Positions 18,999 to 30,400 of a DNA stretch of 64,000 nucleotides are shown here, in pieces. The position numbers and the translations under genes were made by a program. Within the stretch, counting starts at the first letter, position 1; each line of letters starts with the position of its first letter. The notes beneath the pieces were generated by a model. It saw only the letters and a program-made list of their open reading frames with translations. It had not been told where the DNA came from and ran no database searches. The DNA comes from Bradyrhizobium cosmicum (lineage in GTDB: Bacteria; Pseudomonadota; Alphaproteobacteria; Rhizobiales; Xanthobacteraceae), in assembly GCF_007290395.2 (NCBI RefSeq), contig NZ_CP041656.2:6510001-6574000 (forward strand), given 5' to 3'.

Positions 18999-20426
18999 CT
19001 AGGGCTTGGCCTCGACATGAGATATTGCCCTTTCGAAGCGAAAGTCCGTTCCATTTGAATCCGGTTCATCCGCCAACGGACGGGGATTGCCCTTCAGGTA
19101 GAACTCGAAGAACGCAAGGGTGTGCTGGCCGATCGTGCGGGCTGCTGTCTCCGGATCGATGTTCCCGGAGCGACTGAAAAGATGCAACGGGGACGAAAAT
19201 GCATAATCGGAAAAGTTGAAATGCTTCGCTCGATCGATCGTCAACCAATATCCACCGAACGTGGAAAAAAGCTCCCTGGCTTGAGCAAACTGTTCCCAGT
19301 ACAGCTCCTTCTCGCGACGCTTCGCCGGACTAATATCGGTAGGATAAGGCGGTGGGCTTGGGTCGACCTCGCTCATGAAAAACAATGGGGCAATCGCACC
19401 GCTCTTAAATGATTCCCCCGCCATCAAACCATCCATGTTGAGGCATGCCTTGAACCTCCGGTCGAGCCAGCAGGTCTGCGCCGCAACTCCCCCTCCCAGG
19501 GAGAAGCCGAATATCCCAACGTGGTCAAGATCGAGACGATGCGCGATGGGATCCGTCTGATCCGCGGCATCGAGCCGCTCCAAGGCACTCAGCACAAATC
19601 GGGCATCTTCCGCTCTGTTGCGCACTTCCGTTTCGGCTGTCTTCAGAAACCGATCGAAGGAGGCATCCGTCCTGAAGAACTCTTCGTCCAACAGCCTGCT
19701 TGCAATCACGCGGCCATCGGGAAACACAGTAGAGAAGGAACTGTAAGGATGGTCTATTCCGACCACCACATAACCTTGGCTTGCCAACTCCTCGGCCAAA
19801 TGCGTGTTTTCGGTTCTCATACCGTTCCACGATGGTACATATAATATGACCGGATAGCGCCCGTTCGCCCCAGCGACAGCAGCGTCAACGACAGAATGCG
19901 TTCTCACGAGCGAAAAGCGCGCGTTCCAGAACGTGGTGGTGGCTCTATCCTGGTAAGCTGCCCGTCTACCCTTGGGTGTCTCATCAGCCGGATACCAGAT
20001 CTGCACCATCAGCTCTCGCGGAAAGTCGGGCTGGGCCAGCTCCACGCGAGTTCGGTCAACCAGATGTCGAATGCTGGTACCGACAGCGTAAGGGCCTCTC
20101 GGCGCTGGAAGTTGGAATACAGGGAAACTCGTACTCAGGAGAATGCCGGCACCAATGCAGCACAATCCGAACGACGCGACGATATAATGCGTCTGGATGT
20201 CCATCGTCCGCTGAGCCGTCATTTCCTGATATACGCTGGCCACGAACGTGAAATAGATCGGGGCCATCTCCCACCGGGGCCCTTCGAACTGGACATGAAG
20301 CGCGACGATTGGAATGCACAGGAACGGAAGATAGGCCAGCCAAGGATAATCGTTGCGATACGGCGAAAGTGCGTAAATGACATAAGCGATCAGCACGATG
20401 CCCGCAGAAAGCTCCCAAATGCGCAT
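18999..20426 (-). CDS. Membrane-anchored PAF-acetylhydrolase-like alpha/beta hydrolase
   Basis: The first 100 residues hold four hydrophobic segments (for example LSAGIVLIAYVIYAL and IVASFGLCCIGAGILLS), followed by a serine hydrolase domain. Features of the platelet-activating-factor acetylhydrolase/dienelactone-hydrolase group are visible: YPVILYVPSWNG (strand and oxyanion region), the nucleophile elbow GFSLGGG, NMDGLM, and a late DRAKHFNFSDYAF supplying His. It probably cleaves an ester at the membrane, acting on an acyl, acetyl or peptidyl substrate. A clear AGGAGG ribosome site (complement of 20434-20439) precedes the ATG. It begins 77 bases after the thioesterase-bearing NRPS gene in the same direction, so a tailoring or release role in that pathway is plausible. 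Confidence 0.8.
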   Translation of the reverse strand: MRIWELSAGIVLIAYVIYALSPYRNDYPWLAYLPFLCIPIVALHVQFEGPRWEMAPIYFTFVASVYQEMTAQRTMDIQTHYIVASFGLCCIGAGILLSTSFPVFQLPAPRGPYAVGTSIRHLVDRTRVELAQPDFPRELMVQIWYPADETPKGRRAAYQDRATTTFWNARFSLVRTHSVVDAAVAGANGRYPVILYVPSWNGMRTENTHLAEELASQGYVVVGIDHPYSSFSTVFPDGRVIASRLLDEEFFRTDASFDRFLKTAETEVRNRAEDARFVLSALERLDAADQTDPIAHRLDLDHVGIFGFSLGGGVAAQTCWLDRRFKACLNMDGLMAGESFKSGAIAPLFFMSEVDPSPPPYPTDISPAKRREKELYWEQFAQARELFSTFGGYWLTIDRAKHFNFSDYAFSSPLHLFSRSGNIDPETAARTIGQHTLAFFEFYLKGNPRPLADEPDSNGTDFRFERAISHVEAKP

Positions 20427-20503
20427 CGGTCCGCCTCCTCGCGGTCAAGTCGCGCGGCAGTCCTTTTCAGGCTCAGAATCCACGTCGACCGCAATCATGA
20501 TCG

Positions 20504-23500
20504 CTAGCCAAGATATTCCTCCAGCCGTTCCGCCACTTTCGAAACATGTGGCTCGTGCATGAACGACAGATGGTCCCCGGCGACGTAGTTGACGCTCACG
20601 CCCTTCAGTGCGACCAGCTCCCAGCCCAAAGATTCATTGAGGCTATATTCCGGATCCCGCTCGTCGACCCGGAAAAGGACAATCCGCGCCGGGATTGGCG
20701 CAGGTTCATACGATCTCGCCAAAGCCTTGAACATCGTCTGATTGTCGCGCAGTTGAACCGGCATCGGCCGGTTTGCCAGGCGAGCGAAACGCCGTGTTAG
20801 CGTCCACAGTCGCAGATGTAGGTTCTTTCTGACAAAGAAGAATGCGCTGGAGAGAGCGACGTCGACCCGGTGGTCCGCTATCCTGCGATAGTATCGCCTC
20901 ACGCGATCAACGCACCGAACGCTCCAGAAGCGGCACCATTCCTTGAACGGCAGGTGCCTATAATATCCCCTATTGCCCGTATCCAGCATCACAAGGATGG
21001 GCACTTCCTCCCCTTCCTCGATCAACTGCTTCGCCATCTCGAATGCGACGACTCCGCCGAACGAATAGCCGCATATCCGATATGGCCCCTTCGCCTGCAG
21101 ACGCCTTATCTCGCTGTTGTAAAATCTCGCCAGCTCATCGATGGTCATCGCTTTCTGAGCGCCGTCGAGCTCTGGCGACGCCAGTCCGTACACCGGCTGA
21201 TCGTGAGGAAGCGCCTTGGCAAGCTCTTCATAGCCAAGCACATGGCCACCACCACCGTGTACGCAAAATAGCGGCGCCCTTGTCCCGGACGCCCGAAGAG
21301 GAATCAAGGACGAGCGCGGGCCTTCATCCTCCCCGGCTATCGCGGCGGCGATCTGCTCGATGGTGCGGTCGACGAGCAACTTTGAGAGATCAATCTTTAC
21401 GCCGAATTCTTTCTTGATCTCGCCGATCAACGATGCTGCCAGCAGCGAGTGCCCGCCCAGATCGAAGAAATCGTCGCTGACCCCGACTTTTGGCAAGTCG
21501 AACAGCCTCTCCCATATGGCCGCCAGCTTAGCCTCGCATGGATTGCGCGGCGCAAGATAATCTGTCCGCCCCGACGAGGTCGTCTCGACCGACATCGACG
21601 GTCGCGGGACGAGCGGCGGCGTCAGATCAACAATCCGCTTGCCTGGATTCTTTGCAATCTCTTCGAGTATCGATTGATAGAACGAAAGAATGTTACGTAT
21701 CGATGTAGCTTCGAACAGACCTCGATCGTATTCGAGGTTCAGCCACACGCTCCCTTCGCGCTCGATGATCGCGAGTTGCAACTCGAACGGATTGCCGACG
21801 CTGGTCGTCGGAATCGGTGTAATGGCCAGGCCGCCCGCCTCGCGACGCTGAAGAAATGCCGATTGGTAGAGAAAGTAGAATTGAAAGAGAGGGTTTCTGC
21901 CACGAACCGACCGCATCTTGAGTTTGGCCATAATGCTTTCAAACGGAAAGGTCGCGTGGTCAAGTGCATCCATGATCAGTTGGCTGGCGTGCCTCAGCGC
22001 ATCGCTCAGTTTCTCCTGACCGCCCAGATTGAGCCGAATGGCGATCGGTCCCGAAAACGGCCCGATGACGTTCTCCGTCTGGGTGCTTCGGTTTGCACTT
22101 GGGGAGCCGATCGTCAGATCTTGCTGACCGGTGTAGCGCTCCAACAACACCGCGAATGCCGCCAAGGTTAGCATGTACATCGTTACGTTTGCCGCGCGGC
22201 TCCGGTCCTTCAGCTGCTCGGTCAGATCGGCAGGCAAGCAGAGCCGTTCTATCGCACCGCGGACCTGCTGGCGCTGTCCCGGCGGGTGATCGGTCGGAAA
22301 ATCCAACACGGGAAGCGGCCCAGTGAGCGACTTCATCCAGTAGGAAAGATGCCCATTGGCTTCTTCAGAGTTAAGCCAATCGCGCTGCCAGACCGCAAAA
22401 TCAGCGTACTGAATTGGTATGGGCGCAAGGACGGGCTGCCGGCCCGTTACGAGCGCTTCGTACGTCACCCAGATCTCTCGCTGTAGAATGCTTTGCGACC
22501 AACCGTCAGAAATGATGTGGTGTACGGTGATTGCGAGCACGTGGTCCTCAGGACCGAGACGAAGCAGGAGCGCTCTTGCAAGAGGTCCACGTTCGAGATC
22601 AAATGGCTCTTGTGCCTCTTCGCGCAGAAGATCCCCAACTTCGAAATCCGCCTGCTGCGACATCTCGCTCAGATCGGAGAAGTGAAGCTCGCAGTCTGTT
22701 CGGCTCGATATGATCTGCTTCAGTTCGCCTTCGGCCTCCCTGAAGGTCGTGCGAAGGCCTTCGTGCCTCTCGACGAGTGACGTCAGGCTCTTTTGGAGAA
22801 GGTCGATCGAGAGTGGGCCTGCAATTCGAACCGAGGCAGGCATGTTGAACGCGGCGCTATCAGGCCGCAACCTCGATAGATTCCAGAATCTGAGTTGACT
22901 GACGCTTGCCGGCAGCTCGCAGCTGTCATCCGCAAGCGCCGATTCCTCTGGCTCTGCCAACGATACGACGACCCCTTCGTGCCCTGGCGCCGTGGATGGT
23001 TCCGAATCGGCGGGATGGACGGCAGTCAGTGTGGAAAGCTTCAGGGAAGAATCTACGGCGACCGCTTGAAGAATCTGCACCATGCCTTCGACCAGCAGAT
23101 TTGCCGTGGCTTCGGTGTAGAGATCCGTGTCGTACTCAAGCGACAGACGCCACCCTTCAGCCCTTTCGACAAGGAAGAAGTTGAGATCATAGAGAGCTCC
23201 CGGAGACTTCGACGGAATCGGCGAAACACGCACTCCTGCAAAATCAAACTCGGAATTGACGGCGCCGCCAAATGCGCGCTGGCAGACGAAATTGACGGAG
23301 CAAAATTGCCCGTTTCGCGGTCTGTCGTCCTCCGGTAGCTCAGCGATGACGCTCTCGAATGGAACAACCTGATGACCGAGCGCATCCCATACCTCGTCCC
23401 GGGCATGAGCAGCCAGTTGGTCAAATCCCGGGTCGCCCGAAAGATCGAGCCGCAGGGCGATCTGGTTGACAAACAGCCCGACCAGATTCTCAAGTTCGGT

Positions 23501-24409
23501 GAGGCTTCGGCCCGCGAGCGGAGTCCACATCGCGATATTAGTCGCGCCGGTGTGTCGGTGGAGTATTGCAGCGCAAGCCGCGAACGCAGTGCTGAACATC
23601 GTTCCGCCGTACTTTTCGTTGAACGATTTCAGGGCATTTGTCATGTCCTTCGGCAGCAGGCGCGAGACGATCGCTCCGTTCGTTGTTGCTCCGCCGCGAT
23701 GATGCACTGTCGGCGCCAGCCTGACCGGCCGGTAACCCCGCAACTTACGCTTCCAATAGCCAATTTCACGATCCCACGCTTCTTCCGCACGTTCCGCGCT
23801 CCAGATCACATAATCCGGAAATTGAATGGGAAGCGCAGGCAGCTCGGCCGCCCTGCACTCGGCGCGAGCGGTATAGAGCTCCTTCAGCTCGCGCAGGATG
23901 ACGCTGATCGACCAACCATCGCAAATGATGTGATGGAGTGTCAGCATCAGCACATACCGAACCTCACCGACGCGGAGCAGGGCAACGCGGATCAACGGCC
24001 CCTTTTCGATATTGAATGGCCGGGTCGCTTCGGCCGCACACATCCGCTCGATCTCGGCGTCTTTTCCTGACGCCGGTCGATTCCGGAGATCGGTAACCGG
24101 GATGAGCAACCTCAACGTAGGGGAAATCAATTGACGGACATCACCGTCAATCCAGGCGAAGGTGGCTCTGAGGACCTCGTGCCGAGCCACAATCTCGTTG
24201 AAACATCGCTGCAACGCCGAAGGATCCAAATGACCTTCCAGACTCCAGCGAAATGAAGCGTTATAGGCCGAATTCCCGGGCCGCTCTTCGTTTTGAAGCC
24301 AGATTCGCTTCTGCGCAGGCGAGACCGGAAACGCGAAGATGTCCTCATCCGCTCTGACAGAGGCGCCTGAACTGCCAAGTCCTCCTTGCATGGGACTCAA
24401 AACGGGCAT
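20504..24409 (-). CDS. NRPS with tandem condensation domains and terminal thioesterase (C-C-PCP-TE), no adenylation domain
   Basis: Terminal NRPS subunit of 1,301 residues. Condensation domain 1 spans about 25-465 with the intact motif HHIICDG (159-165). Condensation domain 2 spans about 495-930 with HHIISDG near 633. A carrier domain follows directly, with the phosphopantetheine serine in DLGGHSLL near 985. The thioesterase (about 1050-1295) has FCVHGGGG, the nucleophile elbow GYSFGG near 1117 and a terminal His in GDHLSFM. There is no adenylation domain between the second C domain and the carrier, so that carrier must be loaded in trans, or the second C domain joins upstream chains or forms an ester. 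It starts 19 bases after the PKS/NRPS stop, so the two are one transcript. The thioesterase marks chain release here. Confidence 0.92.
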   Translation of the reverse strand: MPVLSPMQGGLGSSGASVRADEDIFAFPVSPAQKRIWLQNEERPGNSAYNASFRWSLEGHLDPSALQRCFNEIVARHEVLRATFAWIDGDVRQLISPTLRLLIPVTDLRNRPASGKDAEIERMCAAEATRPFNIEKGPLIRVALLRVGEVRYVLMLTLHHIICDGWSISVILRELKELYTARAECRAAELPALPIQFPDYVIWSAERAEEAWDREIGYWKRKLRGYRPVRLAPTVHHRGGATTNGAIVSRLLPKDMTNALKSFNEKYGGTMFSTAFAACAAILHRHTGATNIAMWTPLAGRSLTELENLVGLFVNQIALRLDLSGDPGFDQLAAHARDEVWDALGHQVVPFESVIAELPEDDRPRNGQFCSVNFVCQRAFGGAVNSEFDFAGVRVSPIPSKSPGALYDLNFFLVERAEGWRLSLEYDTDLYTEATANLLVEGMVQILQAVAVDSSLKLSTLTAVHPADSEPSTAPGHEGVVVSLAEPEESALADDSCELPASVSQLRFWNLSRLRPDSAAFNMPASVRIAGPLSIDLLQKSLTSLVERHEGLRTTFREAEGELKQIISSRTDCELHFSDLSEMSQQADFEVGDLLREEAQEPFDLERGPLARALLLRLGPEDHVLAITVHHIISDGWSQSILQREIWVTYEALVTGRQPVLAPIPIQYADFAVWQRDWLNSEEANGHLSYWMKSLTGPLPVLDFPTDHPPGQRQQVRGAIERLCLPADLTEQLKDRSRAANVTMYMLTLAAFAVLLERYTGQQDLTIGSPSANRSTQTENVIGPFSGPIAIRLNLGGQEKLSDALRHASQLIMDALDHATFPFESIMAKLKMRSVRGRNPLFQFYFLYQSAFLQRREAGGLAITPIPTTSVGNPFELQLAIIEREGSVWLNLEYDRGLFEATSIRNILSFYQSILEEIAKNPGKRIVDLTPPLVPRPSMSVETTSSGRTDYLAPRNPCEAKLAAIWERLFDLPKVGVSDDFFDLGGHSLLAASLIGEIKKEFGVKIDLSKLLVDRTIEQIAAAIAGEDEGPRSSLIPLRASGTRAPLFCVHGGGGHVLGYEELAKALPHDQPVYGLASPELDGAQKAMTIDELARFYNSEIRRLQAKGPYRICGYSFGGVVAFEMAKQLIEEGEEVPILVMLDTGNRGYYRHLPFKEWCRFWSVRCVDRVRRYYRRIADHRVDVALSSAFFFVRKNLHLRLWTLTRRFARLANRPMPVQLRDNQTMFKALARSYEPAPIPARIVLFRVDERDPEYSLNESLGWELVALKGVSVNYVAGDHLSFMHEPHVSKVAERLEEYLG

Positions 24410-24428
24410 GCGGTCTCCATCCTCGCTG

Positions 24429-27400
24429 TTAGTCCTGAACCTTCCTGCCCCGGGAGACTTCGCGCCTCACGCGATACATGCCGCGCTCCACCGGAGTTAT
24501 TACGTGCGACGCCACTGGCTGATCTCTATCGAGTTCAGCCAAGACCCCGGCAATTGTACGCTGTTGAAGCACCAACTTTGGCGTGATCGGTAGACCAGCC
24601 TTAGCCGCCCGCGAGGTTATTTGGAAAACGTGAAGCGAATCGGCTCCAAGCTCAAACAGATTGTCCGTCGTACCGACGACATCGAGCTTCAATATTTCGC
24701 AAACGATCTTTGCGAGGCTTTGCTCCTGCGAGGTCGTAGGTGCAACGTATTCGCGTCCCTGGCTCGCCACGTCGGGATCCGGCGTAGGAAGTCGGGCCTG
24801 ATCGACCTTGCCGTTTATCGTCAAGGGGATGGCATCGATGGCGACGCACGCGTGCGGAATCATATGTGCGGGCAACTTGTCCAGAAGATGTTGCCGCAAC
24901 TCCGCAGGTGTAATGTGCTTCCCTGGCTTGGCCACATAATAGGCAAAGAGCCTCGCAGCCCCTCCATCGTCCTTGCGTACGACGACCGCCGCTTGCTGCA
25001 CCCCAGGATGTTCGACCGAGGCGACCTCGATTTCTCCGGGCTCGATACGAAATCCGCGAATCTTGAGTTGCGCATCGGCGCGACCCAGATATTCGATGTC
25101 GCCCGACGATAGCATCCGGGCGAGATCGCCCGATCTATACATCCGCGCATCCGGACCCGTGACGAACGGATCAGGAAGGAAGCGATCTGCAGAGAGTTCA
25201 GGCCGGTTCAGATAGCCGCCTGCGACACCGGCCCCGCCGACATAGATTTCACCAGTCACGCCCGGGGGCACCGGACGCTGCTTCGCATCCAGCACATAGA
25301 GACGAAGGTCGGGTATCGGCGTTCCGATGAGACTACGGGCCTCTCCCGACACATCGGTCGCGTTCAGCGGCCGATAGGTTACGTGCACCGTCGTTTCAGT
25401 GATGCCGTACATGTTGATCAACTGCGGACTGCGATCGCCATGGCGGTCGACCCAAGGACGGAGGCTCGCGAAATTCAGCGCCTCCCCGCCGAAGATCACG
25501 TATCTAAGGGACAATGGCTTGAGAAGACCCGCCTCCTCCACCTGGATCAGCTGATAGAATGCAGCCGGCGTCTGATTGAGAACCGTGACTCTCTCGTCAG
25601 CGAGCAGGTTGTAAAAGTCCTGCGGCGAACGCGTGACAAAATACGGCACGATGACCAGACGTCCACCGGTCAGGAGGCAGCCCCAAATTTCCCAAACAGA
25701 AAAGTCGAATGAGGAGGAGTGGAACAGCGTCCACACGTCGGTCTCTGCGAAATTGAACCAATGATTGGTCGATTTCAGCAGCCTCGCGACATTGTGGTGG
25801 TTAACGACAACACCCTTCGGCTTCCCGGTAGACCCAGAAGTGTAGATCACATAGGCAGGAACGTCCGAACGGGACAATGACGGCAAATTGGTCGAATCCT
25901 CCAGGCCGATATCGAGCCGTTCCTTGTCGACACAAATCACCTTTGGTCCGCTGTTCGGCAGTTTGCCTTCGAGCGTGGCCTGGGTGAGCAGGACAGACGG
26001 TCTTGCGTCATCGACGAGTGTGGTCAACCGCTCGATAGGATAGGACGAATCGAGCGGCACGTAGGCGGCCCCTGCCTTGAGGGTCGCCAGCATCGCTACG
26101 ATCATCTCGACCGATCGTTCGAAGCTGGTCGCCACCATCGACGACGGCTTGACTCCCAGCCGCTGCAAATAACGCGCGAGCTGATTTGCCCGCGTGTTGA
26201 GCTCATCGTAAGTCAGGCGGATATCGCCCATCTGCACGGCAATACTGCCTGGCGTGCGGGCGGCCTGCCGTTCGAACATATCGACGATCGACTCCGTCGC
26301 GCTCGCATCAATCGAATTCGGATTCAGCCTTGCAAGCACCGAAGAGGTCTGCTCGCGGCTCATGAGCGTCAGGTCATCGACGGCTTTCGACGCATTGGAG
26401 ACTGCATCGAGCAAGAGAGCTTCATAGTATCGCATCCAGAGCGATATCGTGCTTTCGTCGAAAAGGTCCGCATTGTAGTCGCAATCGATCATCAGCCCCT
26501 GATCGGACTCGACGACGTTGAAGAAGACATCGAAAATTACGGAAGCCTTGGGGTTCGGCTCGACCGCCGTTTCGAGACCCTCAAATCGAGCACCCGCTCC
26601 GAGGCGCTCGAGATTGAACTGGACCTCCATGAGCGGCATCCGCGCGGGATTGCGGGGGACGCCGAGCTTTCTCACGAGGGTTCCATAAGTATAGGTCTGG
26701 TGGTCATACGCGTCGAGCAAAACTCGTTTTGCATCGCTCAGAGTTGCCGCAAACGAGGCGTTCGGGTCGATGCGAGTTCGAAGGGGGAGGAAGTTGACAC
26801 AGTGGCCTACGAGATTTCCGTTGTCGAGCAGACTCTGCCCCGCGGCGGGAATGCCGACAACAATATCGGTCTGGCTGCTGAGCCGATGAAGGAGCACGCA
26901 AAATCCCGCAAGCAACGTCGCAAAAAGCGTACAACCATTCTTCGCGCCAAGTTGCTTGATCCTGGAGTAGGACGCAGCGTCGAGGTGATGCCGAGCCGTG
27001 GCACCCGTGTGTGTCTTCACTGACGGCCGCGGGCGATCGGTTGGCAGCGCCAGTTGCTCGGGCAAGTCGCGGAACTGATCGAGCCAATATCTTTCAACAT
27101 CAGTATTCTTGCCGGCGTCTTGAAGCTCGACTTGCTCGCGGGCATACTGGCAGAAACGCGCCGCCACGGGGAGATCGGCATCCCTTCTGCCAACCTTTGC
27201 CGTGTAGAGCCTTGCCAGTTCATCGACGAGCACATTGGTCGACCACCCGTCGCACACTAGATGGTGGGCCGTAATCGCCAACTGATAATGGCCTTGTTCT
27301 AGGCGCACGATCTCCGCACGAATCAGCGGCCCCTTGACGAGATCGAAGGGCCTTCGTGCGTCCGCCGCCAGAGTGCGCCGGTATTCGTTCTCGCGCTCGG

Positions 27401-30400
27401 ACGGTTCAAACGAGGTCAGGTCTCGCACTGGCACGTTGAGCCGTAATTGCGGCTGAACATGCATGATGCCACCATCCGCATCAACCGTGGAACGAAGTGC
27501 CTCGTGTCGCTCGATCAGTTCGTTCACGGCCTCTCGCAACAAGCCAATCTGCAAATCGCCCTTCAGGCTGATGCTGAACGATTCGTTGAAGGCGGAGGAC
27601 GCGTCACTCCCCAAGACAGCAGCGAGAAATATCTCACGCTGCGCTTCAGTCAGAGGAATCTGCTGTGGCGCTGCGGGAGCCGGATCTTCCAGTCTGGAAA
27701 CGGCCGCCGTGGAAGAAGCGAGATTGCCCGCCGTTGAGAAGAAGTCGCCCTCGCGCATCTCGACCGCGCTGGCTCTGAACGCGCTTACAATGTTTTCCAT
27801 GTCCTCATCGCTGTGCGACGTGGTCATGAAGCAGGGGAAACCCTCCCGGATATGAATGCCTTTGTCGCGAAGGTAGAAATAGTAGAGGCTGGCGAGCCGC
27901 TCGGAGGCCGGGAAGCTGAAGTAGAAGAAACTCGCGAACGTCTCAATATGGGTCGGAACCTGTTCGGCCTGCAGGACCTCATTGAGCCGATGAACGAGGT
28001 CTGAGGTTCGCCTGTTCAATTGCTCCTGGAGAGCGGGCCCGTGCTCCTTCAAATGCAGCAAGACAGCGTACATTGCCGCAAGGACGAGGGGATGACGCAC
28101 GAACGTTCCTGCGAAGAACGTGACGCCGACCTCAGGATAGGAATCGTCTCCAAACTGCCAGGTGCCGCCATCGAGAGCATCCATGAAACGGCGTGTGCCG
28201 GCCAGAATACCCACGGGCATGCCACCCGCTATCACTTTTCCATAGGTCGCAAGGTCCGCCTGGATCCCGAACAGCGCCTGACACCCACCTGGATGGACGC
28301 GGAATCCAGTGACGACCTCATCGAAGATCAAGGCGGCGTCCGATTGTGTCGCAATCTTCCGGAGCTCCTTCAGGAACTCCAGCGGCTGTAGCGCGGGGTG
28401 ACGGCTTTGAACAGGTTCAACCAGAATCGCCGCAATATCGCCAGCGTTCTTCCGGATCCATTCGAGAGACTCGTCTGCCCCGTAGTCGAGGACGACCATG
28501 TTGGACACGCTTTGCCGCGGGATGCCGGGCGCGATCGGGAACACAACTGGTTCACCGGCTTTGTCCCGGAGGCCTTTGACGAGAACTTCGTCAACCAAGC
28601 CATGATAGTCGCCATTGAACATGACGACTTTGCTACGGCCCGTTACGGTGCGGGCAACACGTAAAGCTGCGAGAACTGCCTCCGACCCGGTGTTACAGAA
28701 CGCCATGCGTTCGTTGCCGGTCATCTCGCAGAACATCTTCGCGACTTCGCCGGCTAGCGCGCTCTGCGGGCCGGTCTCAAAGCCGGCATGCAGCTGCTTT
28801 TCTATAGCGTCCTGGACGAACGCGGGACGATGGCCGAGCATGATCGGGCCGAAGCCGTTTACAAGGTCGATGTACTCGTTACCGTCGATATCCCAGATGC
28901 GAGACCCCTTGGATCGGTCCGTGACGATCGGGTAGACCATCTCCTTCCACTGGTCGCGGAAACCAGAAACCACACGGGGATCAGCGAGCACACTGCGGTA
29001 TTTTTCGGTGTAACTCTTGGATTTCCCGGTGCGCTGCGTCACCCGCTCGATGAGCCTCTTAAGCTGACTCTTTTGCGTTGCCGTCAAATCCTGGGACACC
29101 CCAATCTGCGGCGGCTTGTATGGACCGTGAGCCCTGCCGACATCCGACCGGGTGATCTCCTGGGCAACGATAGCCGGCGCTGCCTGCGGGACTGGCGGCA
29201 GAGGAACAATTGACGCACTAGAGACCACTGGGATCGCAGCTTGTGAGACTGCGACCTGCATCGTCTCGAGCTGCTTCGCGAGCAATTGATTCATCGCATG
29301 CAGTTGATCTCGCATGAGCTGTCCAACCGCGTCTCCAGCCAGGGACGACGGGGCACCTGGCGCAGCAGACGCAGGTCGAGACTCTTGCGCGGCGACGGAG
29401 GCAGCCGCGATGGCCGTCACGGTACCGGTCTCATCTGGACGCTTCGGAGTACTTGGCGGTTCGCAGAACGCATCGGGCGCCAACTCGCCCTGGACATAGT
29501 TGGTCAATGCCGCCAGGCTCGATATGTCATTGAGCAACTGCCGAAACGTGATCTTGATCGCGAACTTCTCCTGCACGGCTTGCGCGAGCTGCGTGAGGAA
29601 CAGAGAGTCGAAGCCCAATTCGAGAAATGTTATCGAGCTATCGACCGAGGCGACGTCCACCCCGGAGAGTTCGCGCAACAATTCAGCAATCGCGGTCTGA
29701 ATTTTGGACGAGCGAGCCGATAGCGACGTCAAAGCTGACTGCGATCCATTTTTGGGCGCCATGTTCGCGACTTCCGTTTCCTGTGTAGGCTGAAGATTGC
29801 GCACGGTGCGATCCGACCCGGAGGCCCCTGCGGATGATGTCGGATCTTCTCCACCGATCGCCTCTGGGACCATTTCGAGCCAAAAGCGCTTTCGTTCGAA
29901 CGGATAAGTCGGCAATGGAAGGCGCAGACGGCGCTCGCCATTGTGCAAGCCCTTCCAGTCCGGCCGAACTCCGCCAAGCCATAGAGCGCCTACGGCGGAT
30001 AGGAGCGCTTCGACATCGCGCCCACCGGAGTGTTGATCTGAAAGCGACGACACGATGATCTGGTCTTGCGGGCCGCCGTGCTGCCGCGCAAGCGTAGCCA
30101 GGACATTCCCTGGTCCCACCTCCAGGAGCATCGCTTTTGGATTCTGCCGGATCACCTGAACAACGGACGAAAATCGGACCGGCTCGCGCGCATGTCGCGC
30201 CCAATAATGAGGATCGGTTGCGTCCTCGTCGGTAATCCAATCCCCAGTAACGCCAGAAACATAGGGGATCCGAGGCTGGTTGAGCTTCGTCTCGGCGATT
30301 GCCTCCGCCAATGGATCAACGAGAGGATCCATCATCGCAGAATGAAACGCGTGAGACGTTACCAACCGCCGATAAACGACCTTCTGATCGCCCAACTCGC

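Noticed and set aside
21449..22171. 240-codon plus-strand frame inside the NRPS region
   Set aside because: Antisense to the C-C-PCP-TE gene; no protein features.
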